Assembly (NCBI RefSeq): GCF_001071995.1
Contig: NZ_JVNU01000010.1
Span: 93-54,595 of the forward strand
From: Streptococcus sp. 263_SSPC
Lineage (GTDB): Bacteria; Bacillota; Bacilli; Lactobacillales; Aerococcaceae
Direction: 5' to 3'
Length of the DNA: 54,503 nt
Shown one piece after another: positions 43,150 to 51,233 of the stretch; positions within the stretch are counted from its first letter, which is position 1; each line of letters starts with the position of its first letter. A model generated the notes under the pieces. The model was not told the DNA's origin and did no database searches. It saw only the letters and a program-made list of their open reading frames with translations. Both the position numbers and the translations under genes were made by a program.

Positions 43150-43178
43150 TTTATAATTATTTCACTTAATGGTAAAAT
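43150..43178 (+). promoter_or_regulatory. Promoter of lipoprotein unit 1
   Basis: TTTATA (43150-43155) and TAAAAT (43173-43178) are 17 bp apart. The same arrangement and flanks precede the gene at 45045. TTTAGGAGG follows before the ATG. Confidence 0.5.
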
Positions 43179-43207
43179 AAAGGTAACCAACTTTAGGAGG
43201 CACGTTT

Positions 43208-43885
43208 ATGTTTTATAAGATAAAGAAGATGATTTTAGGATTGTTGGCCTTTACCGCCCTACTCCTCGTTGCAGGTTGTCAGACATCTACACAACAAGCA
43301 CCTAAGACTCCACAAGATTTAACGAAGGACCAACAAGGAACTTGGGTGTGGACAGAACAACAATTGACATTGCAAAAAGTCTTCCTTGCTACTAATGTGG
43401 ATCCTCGCGCAGCAGCATTCATGATAGATGACTTAGATAATGTCAAAATGACGATGACGATTAAAGACAAGACGGTTGAATTGAAGTATCGTTTTGACTA
43501 TCTCAAAATTTACGAAGACCAATATAAAGGACAAAACCTACAGACACCTGATTTCAAGACATATGTCCAAAAGAAAACAGAAGACTTGAAGGCCTATGTA
43601 GCAACTCTTCAACATACAAAAATCACAGTCGACGAAGCAAATTACGCATATGACTATACGCTAACAGGAACTATTGATCCGGACAATCACACGATTACTT
43701 TCCCGGAAACTCCAACATTCCTAAGCAAAATTATCTTAGGACCTACTTCTAACCCACTAGAGGCCATGACGTATAACTATACAGTAGAGGGAAAACAAAT
43801 GACCCTTTCTGCTGAGGGCAAAAACGATAAAGGGTTGAAACTCGTGATGCGTCTTCGCTTTAACTACACGGATGGGAAAGAATAA
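43208..43885 (+). CDS. Type A array lipoprotein (unit 1A)
   Basis: The 225-residue protein has a lipoprotein signal (LLVAGC, Cys24), a short Gln/Thr/Pro linker and one type A domain. Visible type A features, in order, are QGTWVWTEQQLTLQKVFLAT, a VKMTMTIKDKTVELKYRFDY strand pair, DEANYAYDYTLTGTIDPDNH, HTITFPETPTFLSK and the closing MTYNYTVEGKQMTLSAEGK with MRLRFNY. It would be tethered to the outer face of the membrane. I do not recognise the family. The unit 1B gene starts 12 bp later, and the protein most resembles 45045-45707, its duplicate. Confidence 0.85.
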   Translation: MFYKIKKMILGLLAFTALLLVAGCQTSTQQAPKTPQDLTKDQQGTWVWTEQQLTLQKVFLATNVDPRAAAFMIDDLDNVKMTMTIKDKTVELKYRFDYLKIYEDQYKGQNLQTPDFKTYVQKKTEDLKAYVATLQHTKITVDEANYAYDYTLTGTIDPDNHTITFPETPTFLSKIILGPTSNPLEAMTYNYTVEGKQMTLSAEGKNDKGLKLVMRLRFNYTDGKE

Positions 43886-43897
43886 GAGGAGTGATGG

Positions 43898-44584
43898 ATG
43901 ATGAAAATGATGAAAAAAATTTCGCTATGGATGATGTCGCTTCTTACTCTTCTATTCATCGCAGGATGTGCTGAACAAAAGCAAGAACAAACGACTGCTG
44001 AAACAACAACGGAAGCCCCTGCTCCAGTCGCTCTTGAAGGTGAATGGCAAGCAGTCGACTTTAGAGATACATTAGAGCGTACATTTTTATACTATTACAA
44101 AGATGCGTATAGCCGATTGAAAGTAACAGAGGCTTTCGAAGATGTCTCTCCTACGTTAACAATCGAAGGAACAAAGGTGACTCTTACGTACACGGCCGAT
44201 ATGAATAAATACTTCGAGTTCTATGCCGAAGCCAATAAAGATAAAATCAAGGACAAGGCAGAAGCAGCTAAAGTACTTGCTGCCGTTGCCCAACGAAGCA
44301 TCAAAAAATCAGAAGACTTATCTGGTACTTACAACGATGAGACTTATATTTATAAAGGAAAACAAGAAGGCGGTGTCTTAGATACAAACGCCAAAACGAT
44401 TGTATTCCCGGACGTTCCAAATATTTTTGGAATTCTCTCACTTTATGTGTCTTCCAAAGAAGCCCCGATTACTTATCACTATGAAATTAATGGGGATATT
44501 CTTACGATGTATGCGGAAAAAGTCTATAATGAAAATGGACTTCATTTGGTTTATCCAATGAAATTCAAGAAAGTGCAAAAATAA
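43898..44584 (+). CDS. Type B array lipoprotein (unit 1B)
   Basis: The 228-residue protein has a lipoprotein signal (LLFIAGC, Cys24), a TTAETTTEAPAP linker and one type B domain. Its features are LEGEWQAVDFRDTLERTFLY, DVSPTLTIEGTKVTLTYTAD, a long helical middle, GGVLDTNAKTIVFPDVPNIF, then ITYHYEINGDILTMYAEK and PMKFKKVQ at the end. Type B proteins share the G-x-W-x-x-x-D-F-R start that type A proteins lack. It is co-transcribed with the preceding A gene and ends in a CCCTTTGAGA terminator. Function is unknown. The nearest paralogue is at 45724. Confidence 0.85.
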   Translation: MMKMMKKISLWMMSLLTLLFIAGCAEQKQEQTTAETTTEAPAPVALEGEWQAVDFRDTLERTFLYYYKDAYSRLKVTEAFEDVSPTLTIEGTKVTLTYTADMNKYFEFYAEANKDKIKDKAEAAKVLAAVAQRSIKKSEDLSGTYNDETYIYKGKQEGGVLDTNAKTIVFPDVPNIFGILSLYVSSKEAPITYHYEINGDILTMYAEKVYNENGLHLVYPMKFKKVQK

Positions 44585-44591
44585 TTCACTG

Positions 44592-44614
44592 CCCTTTGAG
44601 ATTTTCTCAAAGGG
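44592..44614 (+). terminator. Terminator of lipoprotein unit 1
   Basis: CCCTTTGAGA and TCTCAAAGGG pair around TTT, followed by five Ts. Near-copies follow units 3 (47782) and 4 (49558, decayed). Confidence 0.85.
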
Positions 44615-44646
44615 TTTTTGTGTGTAAAAAATATATAACTTCTGCT

Positions 44647-44861
44647 CTATTAAAATACTCTAGAACCTTTGGCTAGCGATTCTCATATTATGAACTTAAA
44701 CAATATAGACGCAGTAGACAAATGGATTGACCTTCACTATCAAGTAGTTTGGTCAATCCTATTTGTCCTTGCGGGGGTAAGACTACGAAGAAACAGAATA
44801 GCACTGTTTCTTCTGTCTTACTCCCATTCCCATACCCCGAAGCTCCTTCGTATTTTAATAG
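44647..44861. repeat. 215-bp palindromic element (copy 2)
   Basis: The ends are inverted repeats: CTATTAAAATAC on the left and its complement at 44851-44861 on the right. Inside are a GACAAAT..GATTGACC/GGTCAATCC..ATTTGTC hairpin (44717-44766) and GGGGGTAAGAC...GAAACAG with CTGTTTC...GTCTTACTCCC (44773-44825). CCTTGCGGGGGTAAGACTAC (44767-44786) is identical to the complement of 25936-25955. No coding capacity is credible. It lies between lipoprotein units 1 and 2. Confidence 0.8.
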
Positions 44862-44986
44862 ATACGGAAAGCTAATTTACACATAGATTCCCTTGAGAAT
44901 CTCAAAAGTTGAGTATACCAGTCAAAGAAACCTTTTCCTCTTTTCATTATGCTCACCGTTCAAATGAGACTCGCTCAAAGTTTCAC

Positions 44987-45015
44987 TTTATAATCGTTCC
45001 AGTTAATGATAAAAT
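44987..45015 (+). promoter_or_regulatory. Promoter of lipoprotein unit 2
   Basis: TTTATA (44987-44992) and TAAAAT (45010-45015) are 17 bp apart, and the surrounding bases align with those before unit 1, showing that the leader was duplicated with the genes. Confidence 0.5.
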
Positions 45016-45044
45016 GTAAATAACAACTTTTAGGAGGTAACTCT

Positions 45045-45707
45045 ATGTTTTGTAAGACAAAGAAGATGCTTTTCGGATTCTTGGCGTTCGTTACTCTACT
45101 CTTCGTTGCAGGATGCCAAAGCCAAACGCCTGATTCTAAAGCACAAAACACATCCCCACAGGAATCATGGGAATGGACTGAACAAACATTAACGATTCAG
45201 AAAATTCTTTTGGCCATGAATTTAAATAAATTTGTTTCCGCATATGCGGTAGAAGACTTCAATGACGTAAAAATGACACTCGATATTAATGACAATACGG
45301 TTGAATTGAAGTACCATCTTAGCGTAAAAAAAATTTATGAAGATCAATACAAAGGCCTCCAACTGAAAACTCCTGATATGGATACTTATGTAAAAAATAA
45401 ATTTGACGAGTTTAAAGAGGCAGTCAAGAAATACCAGCATGCACAAGTTACAACAGACGATGCAAACTTGGCCTATGACTACTCTTTAAAAGGTGAAATC
45501 GATAAGGAAAAACATACAATTACCTTCCCTGAAACACCGACTTTCTTAAAAGCACTTGTCATGGGAATTGGCATTGATCCTTTGAAACCTATTACGTATA
45601 ACTACACAGTGGACGGCAATCAGATGACTCTGTTCATTGAAGGCGATCTTCAAGAAGGCTATCCTCGAGAAATGCGTATTCGTTTCAATCGATTAGGCGG
45701 ACAATAA
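45045..45707 (+). CDS. Type A array lipoprotein (unit 2A)
   Basis: The 220-residue protein has a lipoprotein signal (LLFVAGC, Cys24) and a short linker with only one Thr, unlike most members. The type A domain shows SWEWTEQTLTIQKILLAMNL (the usual Gly before Trp is replaced), VKMTLDINDNTVELKYHL, KEKHTITFPETPTFLKALV, ITYNYTVDGNQMTLFIEGD and MRIRFNRL. Paralogue 43208-43885 matches along its whole length. The B partner follows 16 bp downstream. The start follows TTAGGAGGT. Function is unknown. Confidence 0.85.
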   Translation: MFCKTKKMLFGFLAFVTLLFVAGCQSQTPDSKAQNTSPQESWEWTEQTLTIQKILLAMNLNKFVSAYAVEDFNDVKMTLDINDNTVELKYHLSVKKIYEDQYKGLQLKTPDMDTYVKNKFDEFKEAVKKYQHAQVTTDDANLAYDYSLKGEIDKEKHTITFPETPTFLKALVMGIGIDPLKPITYNYTVDGNQMTLFIEGDLQEGYPREMRIRFNRLGGQ

Positions 45708-45723
45708 GAAAGGAGTGGCAAAC

Positions 45724-46428
45724 ATGAAAAAATTTACTTTATGGATGGTTTCCCTCTTCTCTCTACTGTTCATTGCAGGATGTGGAAACGAACAACAAAC
45801 CGTACAACAAACACAAAGTCAAACTCCAACCACAGAAGCCCCAAAACCTGTTTCTGTTGATGTCGAAGGAACATGGCAAGCGGTCGACTTTAGAGATACA
45901 CTCGAAAAAGTATTTCTACTCAAATATGACGATGCAGCCAGTCGCTTAAAGGCAACAGATGCCCTTAAAGACGTAGTTCCAGTCCTCAGGGTCCAAGGAA
46001 ATGAGGTTACATTCGAATACACAGCAAACATGTCAAAATTCCTTGATGCGTATGCGGATGTTATTGATAAAAAACAATTTAGTTACAAAGAAAATGCGAT
46101 TAACTATATTGTTGGTTTAGCAAAGACGACGTATAGTAATCTCAAATACCATACGGTTGATTGGAATGAACAAACATCGACGATTAAATCTGTGTTGAAA
46201 GATGGCGTTCTAGATACAAAAACTCAAACGATTACCTTCCCGGAAGTTCCAAATATTTTTGCTGTCATCCCACTGTATATCACCGATCAAGAAAAACCGA
46301 TGAAATATCAATATGAGATTGTTGGTGACACGATGACGTTAAAAGCGGAACGAACACTGAAGAAGCAAAACTTACATCTGGTATACCAAATGAAATTCAA
46401 GAAAGTTTCTGAGGCAAAAACTAATTAA
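45724..46428 (+). CDS. Type B array lipoprotein (unit 2B)
   Basis: The 234-residue protein has a lipoprotein signal (LLFIAGC, Cys20) and a Gln/Thr/Glu/Pro linker. Its type B domain has VEGTWQAVDFRDTLEKVFLL, VVPVLRVQGNEVTFEYTAN, a helical middle, STIKSVLKDGVLDTKTQTIT, FPEVPNIFAVIPLYI, MKYQYEIVGDTMTLKAERT and LVYQMKFKKVS. I chose the ATG at 45724, eight bases after AAAGGAG, over the in-frame GTG at 45715 inside that site. Unit 3 follows after 33 bp with no terminator between, so units 2 and 3 probably share a transcript. Confidence 0.85.
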   Translation: MKKFTLWMVSLFSLLFIAGCGNEQQTVQQTQSQTPTTEAPKPVSVDVEGTWQAVDFRDTLEKVFLLKYDDAASRLKATDALKDVVPVLRVQGNEVTFEYTANMSKFLDAYADVIDKKQFSYKENAINYIVGLAKTTYSNLKYHTVDWNEQTSTIKSVLKDGVLDTKTQTITFPEVPNIFAVIPLYITDQEKPMKYQYEIVGDTMTLKAERTLKKQNLHLVYQMKFKKVSEAKTN

Positions 46429-46461
46429 CGAATATAAAACTCTTTTTAAGGAGGTCTAACA

Positions 46462-47775
46462 ATGATTAGACATAGTAAAAAAATCATCCTTACTCTACTG
46501 ACTCTCTTCTCAGTTTTGTTCATTGCTGGATGCTCTCAGGGGTCAAACAACTCTGAAAGTTCACCAGCTGCTACAACAGAAGTACCGAAGAAAGTAAACG
46601 ATATTGAGGGTGAATGGAAACTAACGGACATTCGTAATTCAATCCAATCTATTTACTCTTTATTCGAAATAGATGAAATACAATTCGGATACTTTTTAAC
46701 AATTTTTGACGACTTAGACATGCGTTTGAAGGTTAACGGTGACAAGGTTGAGGTCAGCTACTCGACTGACTTCAATAATTTCTCAAACAATCTTTATAAA
46801 GGAACTAATAAAAAAGATTCTGCTGAAGTTTTCAAAACAAACCTATTTAAACGTAGTAAAGAATTGGCAGATAAATACAAGACAAATAAAGCTACATTGG
46901 ATGTGACAACGGGCGCCTTTAGTTTCTATGCTCCTGGAACCATAAATGATACAGATAAAACTATGTCCTTCCAAGAGCCGTTAAACTTTAACATGAGCTT
47001 TCCTATGACATTGACGGAGACATATGATCCAATTACATATAAATATGAATTGAAAGATAATCTTCTTCTCGTTTCTTTAGATGGTATTGATTCTAAAACC
47101 CAGCAACCCGTTCATGCCGAATTAAGATTCGAACGTGTCACTGGTTCAGAAAATAATACGGCAGCAACAACTACAAAACAGACAGCTTCTTTAGACGGCA
47201 AATGGGAACTTATAAATTCTGGTGACGCCTTCTTACGTGGGCTTTTCTATCGCCTTCATTCTCAATATGAAAGAAAACTGCTTCTACAAGTTTACTGGAA
47301 TACGTTAAAGGATTTAAAGCCAACAATAACAATTTCTGGAAATAAGGCTACTTATGAGGGTTCGGTTAATCTAACAGACGCCTATAATAGCATCTACGAA
47401 TATCATAAAAAAAATGCTAAAATAAAACTAGAGCCAAAAGAAGAGTACATACGTACGTACTATTTTAATAGTATGATTAAAACAAATTTAAGTGCGAGTA
47501 AATATTCTAAAATTGATATTGATGAGGCAAACTACACTGTCCATACTGTAATCCCAGATGGAATAGTTAATACAGACAGAAATATAATTACTTTCGATAA
47601 TCCAATGGCTATTTCGGATCTTGTCATTTTTTCAAACTTTTCTATAGCAATTTTGGATACAACTTATAACTACACAATAGACGGCGATATTTTAACCCTT
47701 ACCTATGAAAGACATGAAACTGGCCAAAGATTTAATATTTACTATGAATTGAAGTTTAAGAAAGTTCAAAACTAA
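46462..47775 (+). CDS. Fused A-B array lipoprotein (unit 3)
   Basis: The 437-residue protein has one lipoprotein signal (LFIAGC, Cys24) and two domains. Residues about 45-232 are type A (IEGEWKLTDIRNSIQSIYSL, LDMRLKVNGDKVEVSYST, DKTMSFQEPLNF, ITYKYELKDNLLLVSLDG). A linker of Asn/Thr/Gln (SENNTAATTTKQTA) follows, and residues about 247-437 are type B (LDGKWELINSGDAFLRGLFY, LKPTITISGNKATYEGSV, HTVIPDGIVNTDRNIITF, TYNYTIDGDILTLTYER, YELKFKKVQ). The second domain has no signal peptide, so the fusion removed it cleanly. This is the clearest sign that A and B work together. The B half is more AT-rich and more diverged than its relatives. Confidence 0.87.
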   Translation: MIRHSKKIILTLLTLFSVLFIAGCSQGSNNSESSPAATTEVPKKVNDIEGEWKLTDIRNSIQSIYSLFEIDEIQFGYFLTIFDDLDMRLKVNGDKVEVSYSTDFNNFSNNLYKGTNKKDSAEVFKTNLFKRSKELADKYKTNKATLDVTTGAFSFYAPGTINDTDKTMSFQEPLNFNMSFPMTLTETYDPITYKYELKDNLLLVSLDGIDSKTQQPVHAELRFERVTGSENNTAATTTKQTASLDGKWELINSGDAFLRGLFYRLHSQYERKLLLQVYWNTLKDLKPTITISGNKATYEGSVNLTDAYNSIYEYHKKNAKIKLEPKEEYIRTYYFNSMIKTNLSASKYSKIDIDEANYTVHTVIPDGIVNTDRNIITFDNPMAISDLVIFSNFSIAILDTTYNYTIDGDILTLTYERHETGQRFNIYYELKFKKVQN

Positions 47776-47781
47776 TTCACT

Positions 47782-47806
47782 GCCCTTTGAGAATTTCTCA
47801 AGGGGC
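47782..47806 (+). terminator. Terminator of lipoprotein units 2-3
   Basis: GCCCTTTGAGA and TCTCAAGGGGC pair around a short loop, followed by seven Ts. Confidence 0.82.
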
Positions 47807-47840
47807 TTTTTTTGTGCATTGAATTTACTTATTAAGTGCA

Positions 47841-48033
47841 CTATTAAAATACTCAAGAACCTTTGGTTCGTAATAGTTATGATAACTGCTACACCGGGTT
47901 GAGCCTTAGGTCTCAATCCTAGCAAGCTTCAAAGAGCGGGTAAAAGTTGAAAGCTTTAACACGCTCTATTTCACATTGCTTGTTTGTCGCGTTTATCATT
48001 ACTATTACCCAAAGGTTCTTCGTATTTTAATAG
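47841..48033. repeat. 193-bp palindromic element (copy 3)
   Basis: Terminal inverted repeats of about 45 bp (47841-47889 and 47989-48033) share CTATTAAAATAC, AAGAACCTTTGG and GTAATAGT.ATGATAA with few mismatches. The middle holds a TGAG-CCTTAGGT-CTCA hairpin and an AGAGC...GCTCT hairpin (around 47932-47967). It lacks the GTAAGAC/AAACAG core of copies 1 and 2, so it may be a sibling type with the same ends. Confidence 0.85.
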
Positions 48034-48169
48034 ACTTAAGGGACTGAAATCCAATTAATATACCTTATGAATCTCAAATACTGCTTCGCGTGTTGCTGAA
48101 GACCTTTCCTGCTCTACTTTGAATAATCGGTGAAATTACGGGGCAAGCTTGTAAAATTCGTGAAAACCG

Positions 48170-48198
48170 TTGCAAACTTTAACTGTAACCTTTATAAT
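48170..48198 (+). promoter_or_regulatory. Promoter of lipoprotein unit 4
   Basis: TTGCAA (48170-48175) and TATAAT (48193-48198) are 17 bp apart. Upstream, TTTGAATAATCGGTGAA (48118-48134) is identical to the leader of unit 5. Confidence 0.75.
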
Positions 48199-48238
48199 AT
48201 AAGCATATTAGAATTACTCTATTTAAGGAGGTCTAACG

Positions 48239-49546
48239 ATGTTTAGACATTATAAGAAATTATTTTTAACACTAGTTGCTCTATGCTCAGTCTTCGTACT
48301 GGCTTCTTGTTCCCAAGACAAAGGCAACTCTCAAAATGCCGCTCAAACAGAAGCACCAAAAGTAGAAACGATTGATGGTGATTGGGAATTGGTCGATGTT
48401 GTCGATGCTTTATCGCAAGCCATCGGAGCCTATACCCTCCATGGAATCCACTTTGCACACTTACTTGAATCTGTTAAAGACTTCAAAATGGATATGAAGA
48501 TTGAAAACAATACGGCAACGATTAAATACGACTATAACATTGATAACTTTATTAAAGCTTTCTCCACTGTCACAACAGAAGCTAGAGGCAAGACTGAAGA
48601 AGAGTTCAAAAAAATCGTATATAACTCTCATGAAGAGTTCGCAGCCGGATTTGAGAAATACAAAGTCAGCATGAATAAAGAAACTGGTGTATTTAGCTAC
48701 GAAGCAACGGGTTCTATTGATCAAGATGCCAAAACTATGACCTTTGATGAAGGAATTACTGTAGCGAACTCATTTTTCTTCTCATTCGGTGAAAATCGCG
48801 CTTCGCAAAACACATATCACTACGAACTAAAAGATGACATGCTTTACGTAACGATTGACGGAAAATCGAAAAAGGATAATCTTCCAATTCACTATGAACT
48901 ACACTTCAAACGTAAAGGAAGCACTACTCAAAAAGAACCAGTTCCAATTGAAGGAAAATGGCAAGCCATCGACTTCCGACCAGCACTTGAACGTAGCTTA
49001 GCTTATAAAGATTTCAAAAATGATGATTCAGCTATCAAGCTAATTTATCCTGAAGCATGGAAAGATTTAAAACCAACGTTAAACATTACAGGTACATCTG
49101 TTGAATTCGACTATACGGTATCTCTAGCGGATGGTTTTGGAATGTTCTACGATTACTTAAAACAAAAAGACGGATCTAAAGTAACGCAAACAAAAGACGA
49201 TTATATTAAAAATCAATTTACTAAATTATCAGTCAACCTACAATCTGGTGCTAAAGACTACCCAAATACAACTTATGAATTTGATAAAGAAAATAACACG
49301 ATTCATTCTGTATTGAAAAATGGTAAATTAGATACAGCAAACCAAACGATTGTCTTCCCAGAAGCGATCAATATTGTGCAGCTTGCAATCCTATCTATTG
49401 GACCTGCCAATAAAGAAACGACGTATAAATACTCTATTGATGGAGATATTTTAACGTTGACGATTGAGCAACGCGATGGCAATAATAATCTAAATACGGT
49501 TATTTCTGCAAAATTCAAAAAAGTTTCTGACACAACTAGCAATTAG
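48239..49546 (+). CDS. Fused A-B array lipoprotein (unit 4)
   Basis: The 435-residue protein has a lipoprotein signal (VLASC, Cys24, with Ser in place of the usual Gly at -1). Residues about 42-228 are type A (IDGDWELVDVVDALSQAIGA, FKMDMKIENNTATIKYDYN, GVFSYEATGSIDQDAKTMTF, YHYELKDDMLYVTIDGK, YELHFKRK). A short linker (GSTTQKEPVP) leads to type B at about 240-435 (IEGKWQAIDFRPALERSLAY, LKPTLNITGTSVEFDYTV, HSVLKNGKLDTANQTIVFPE, TYKYSIDGDILTLTIEQ, AKFKKVSD). Each half is closest to the separate proteins of unit 5 (49736 and 50474). Its terminator has decayed, so read-through into unit 5 is possible. Confidence 0.87.
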   Translation: MFRHYKKLFLTLVALCSVFVLASCSQDKGNSQNAAQTEAPKVETIDGDWELVDVVDALSQAIGAYTLHGIHFAHLLESVKDFKMDMKIENNTATIKYDYNIDNFIKAFSTVTTEARGKTEEEFKKIVYNSHEEFAAGFEKYKVSMNKETGVFSYEATGSIDQDAKTMTFDEGITVANSFFFSFGENRASQNTYHYELKDDMLYVTIDGKSKKDNLPIHYELHFKRKGSTTQKEPVPIEGKWQAIDFRPALERSLAYKDFKNDDSAIKLIYPEAWKDLKPTLNITGTSVEFDYTVSLADGFGMFYDYLKQKDGSKVTQTKDDYIKNQFTKLSVNLQSGAKDYPNTTYEFDKENNTIHSVLKNGKLDTANQTIVFPEAINIVQLAILSIGPANKETTYKYSIDGDILTLTIEQRDGNNNLNTVISAKFKKVSDTTSN

Positions 49547-49666
49547 TCATTCCACTGCCCTTTGAGAATCTCAACTATTTGTTCCATTGTTAGAGACAAT
49601 TTTGTGCTTCTCAGTTTGAATAATCGGTGAAGTTACGGGTGAAGGTTGTAATTTTTGTAAAAAGCC

Positions 49667-49695
49667 TTGCAAAATAAGAATATTAAAAGTATAAT
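49667..49695 (+). promoter_or_regulatory. Promoter of lipoprotein unit 5
   Basis: TTGCAA (49667-49672) and TATAAT (49690-49695) are 17 bp apart, with the same TTTGAATAATCGGTGAA segment upstream (49615-49631) as unit 4 and the same GGAGGTCTAAC-ATG start. Confidence 0.75.
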
Positions 49696-49735
49696 ATAAG
49701 CATAATACAACAATCTGTTTGAAGGAGGTCTAACA

Positions 49736-50458
49736 ATGATTAGACAAACTAAGAAACTGTTTCTTGGTCTCTTCTCTCTTGCCGCAGTTTTTGTGATTGC
49801 TGGATGTGGACAGAACCAAGCTTCAGATCAAAATGCCAATAACGCGCAACAAGCGCAATCGAAACAAGAACAGAAAGATCCAAATAATATCGCTGGTGAA
49901 TGGGAATCTGTATACGAGATCGATTCATTGCAAAAAGCCTTTTTCATAAAAGGAATGAAAAGTTATACTTATGCAAAATTCATTGAAGCCTTCAAAGACT
50001 TTAAGATGAAATTATCAGTTGACGGGACAAACGCTAAACTAAGCTATCAATATGACTCGAAGAACTTTGCAAAAGCATTCTACGAGATTTCTAAGGATAA
50101 GAAAAAAATGACAGAAGATGCATTTGTCAGCCGTTATATTAACGGACAAACAGAGTTCGTGCAAAACTTCAAAAAATACAAAGCATCAATGGATACATCG
50201 ACAGGAATATACAGCTACGAAGCTACCGGAACTATTGATGAAAAAGCGAAGACTGTAACATTTGACGAAGGACTCATGATTCTTGACTCCTTCCCATTGA
50301 CAACAGCGGATAAAGATCACAGATTCGATCCAGTAACATACAACTATGAAGTAAAAGATGGCTTCTTGATTATCTACGCCGATATGAAAACGAAGGACAA
50401 TCTTCCAGTTCATTTTGAACTAACATTCAAACGCGTACCAAGTGCAGAAAAGAAATAG
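49736..50458 (+). CDS. Type A array lipoprotein (unit 5A)
   Basis: The 240-residue protein has a lipoprotein signal (VIAGC, Cys24), a long Asn/Gln/Lys-rich linker in place of the usual Thr/Glu one, and a type A domain: IAGEWESVYEIDSLQKAFFI, FKMKLSVDGTNAKLSYQYD, TGIYSYEATGTIDEKAKTVT, FDEGLMILDSF, VTYNYEVKDGFLIIYADMK and HFELTFKRVP. It is very close to the A half of unit 4, showing that a fused and an unfused copy descend from one ancestor. The B partner starts 15 bp later. Function is unknown. Confidence 0.85.
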   Translation: MIRQTKKLFLGLFSLAAVFVIAGCGQNQASDQNANNAQQAQSKQEQKDPNNIAGEWESVYEIDSLQKAFFIKGMKSYTYAKFIEAFKDFKMKLSVDGTNAKLSYQYDSKNFAKAFYEISKDKKKMTEDAFVSRYINGQTEFVQNFKKYKASMDTSTGIYSYEATGTIDEKAKTVTFDEGLMILDSFPLTTADKDHRFDPVTYNYEVKDGFLIIYADMKTKDNLPVHFELTFKRVPSAEKK

Positions 50459-50473
50459 AAAGGAGACGCGACC

Positions 50474-51190
50474 ATGTTTAAACAATACTTAAAACCATTA
50501 TTCATTGCTGGCTGCTCTCTTTTAATGCTTGCTGGCTGTGGAAATCAAACTGCTACAACGACAACTACAACAACTGCTCCTTCCAATCCACTGGAAGGAA
50601 AATGGGAACAAATCGACTTCAGAAGTACACTCGAACGCGCCTTAGGATATAATGATTTTAGTAATTCAGAAGAAATTCCGCGCCGACTCATTTATTCTGA
50701 TGCCTTCAAGGATGTGAAACCTACACTAACGATTACAGGGAATTCTGCGGTATATGACCTTACAGCAACAACCAATGTGGCTGTCGGCAACTTCTATGAT
50801 TACGGGAAAGCCCAAAAGTTAACAAGTGTCAAAGGAACCAAAGAACAATATATTAAAAATCAGTATGACGCTTTGAAAAAGCAACTGGAAATTTATAACA
50901 ATATGAAAGGCCCCCTCAGCTTTGAATTCAACGATGAAAAGTATGAAATCCACCAAACCTTAAAGGATATTACATTTAACGAGAGCGCTGGTACAGTGGA
51001 ATTCAAGTACGCACCAATGTTCATCGATTTGGCGACATTCTCCAATGAGAAATTCATAAAACCAGTAAGCTATAAATATTCCATTGAAGATGGAATTTTA
51101 ACACTAACACTTGAACAGCCTAAAACACTTAGTGGTGAAGAAAAGATTGTTGGCTACTTCACGATGCGTTTCAAAAAAGTAGCGGAATAA
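50474..51190 (+). CDS. Type B array lipoprotein (unit 5B)
   Basis: The 238-residue protein has an unusual double lipobox-like signal: FIAGC at Cys14 and MLAGC at Cys22. The second fits a normal-length signal better. A poly-Thr linker (TTTTTTTAPSNP) precedes a type B domain: LEGKWEQIDFRSTLERALGY, VKPTLTITGNSAVYDLTAT, EIHQTLKDITF, VSYKYSIEDGILTLTLEQ and MRFKKVAE. It lacks the TITFPE motif, which is replaced by GTVEFKYAPMF. It is closest to the B half of unit 4. The start follows AAAGGAGACG. Confidence 0.85.
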   Translation: MFKQYLKPLFIAGCSLLMLAGCGNQTATTTTTTTAPSNPLEGKWEQIDFRSTLERALGYNDFSNSEEIPRRLIYSDAFKDVKPTLTITGNSAVYDLTATTNVAVGNFYDYGKAQKLTSVKGTKEQYIKNQYDALKKQLEIYNNMKGPLSFEFNDEKYEIHQTLKDITFNESAGTVEFKYAPMFIDLATFSNEKFIKPVSYKYSIEDGILTLTLEQPKTLSGEEKIVGYFTMRFKKVAE

Positions 51191-51233
51191 TCTGTTTGCT
51201 AGGCTTACTTCACCACTTAGCATAGATAAATAA

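Noticed and set aside
44669-44875. 68-codon open frame between units 1 and 2
   Set aside because: It lies inside the palindromic element, and its codons follow the hairpin arms rather than protein-like use.
47692-47925. 77-codon minus-strand frame
   Set aside because: It is antisense to the end of the unit 3 gene and runs into the palindromic element; no ribosome site.
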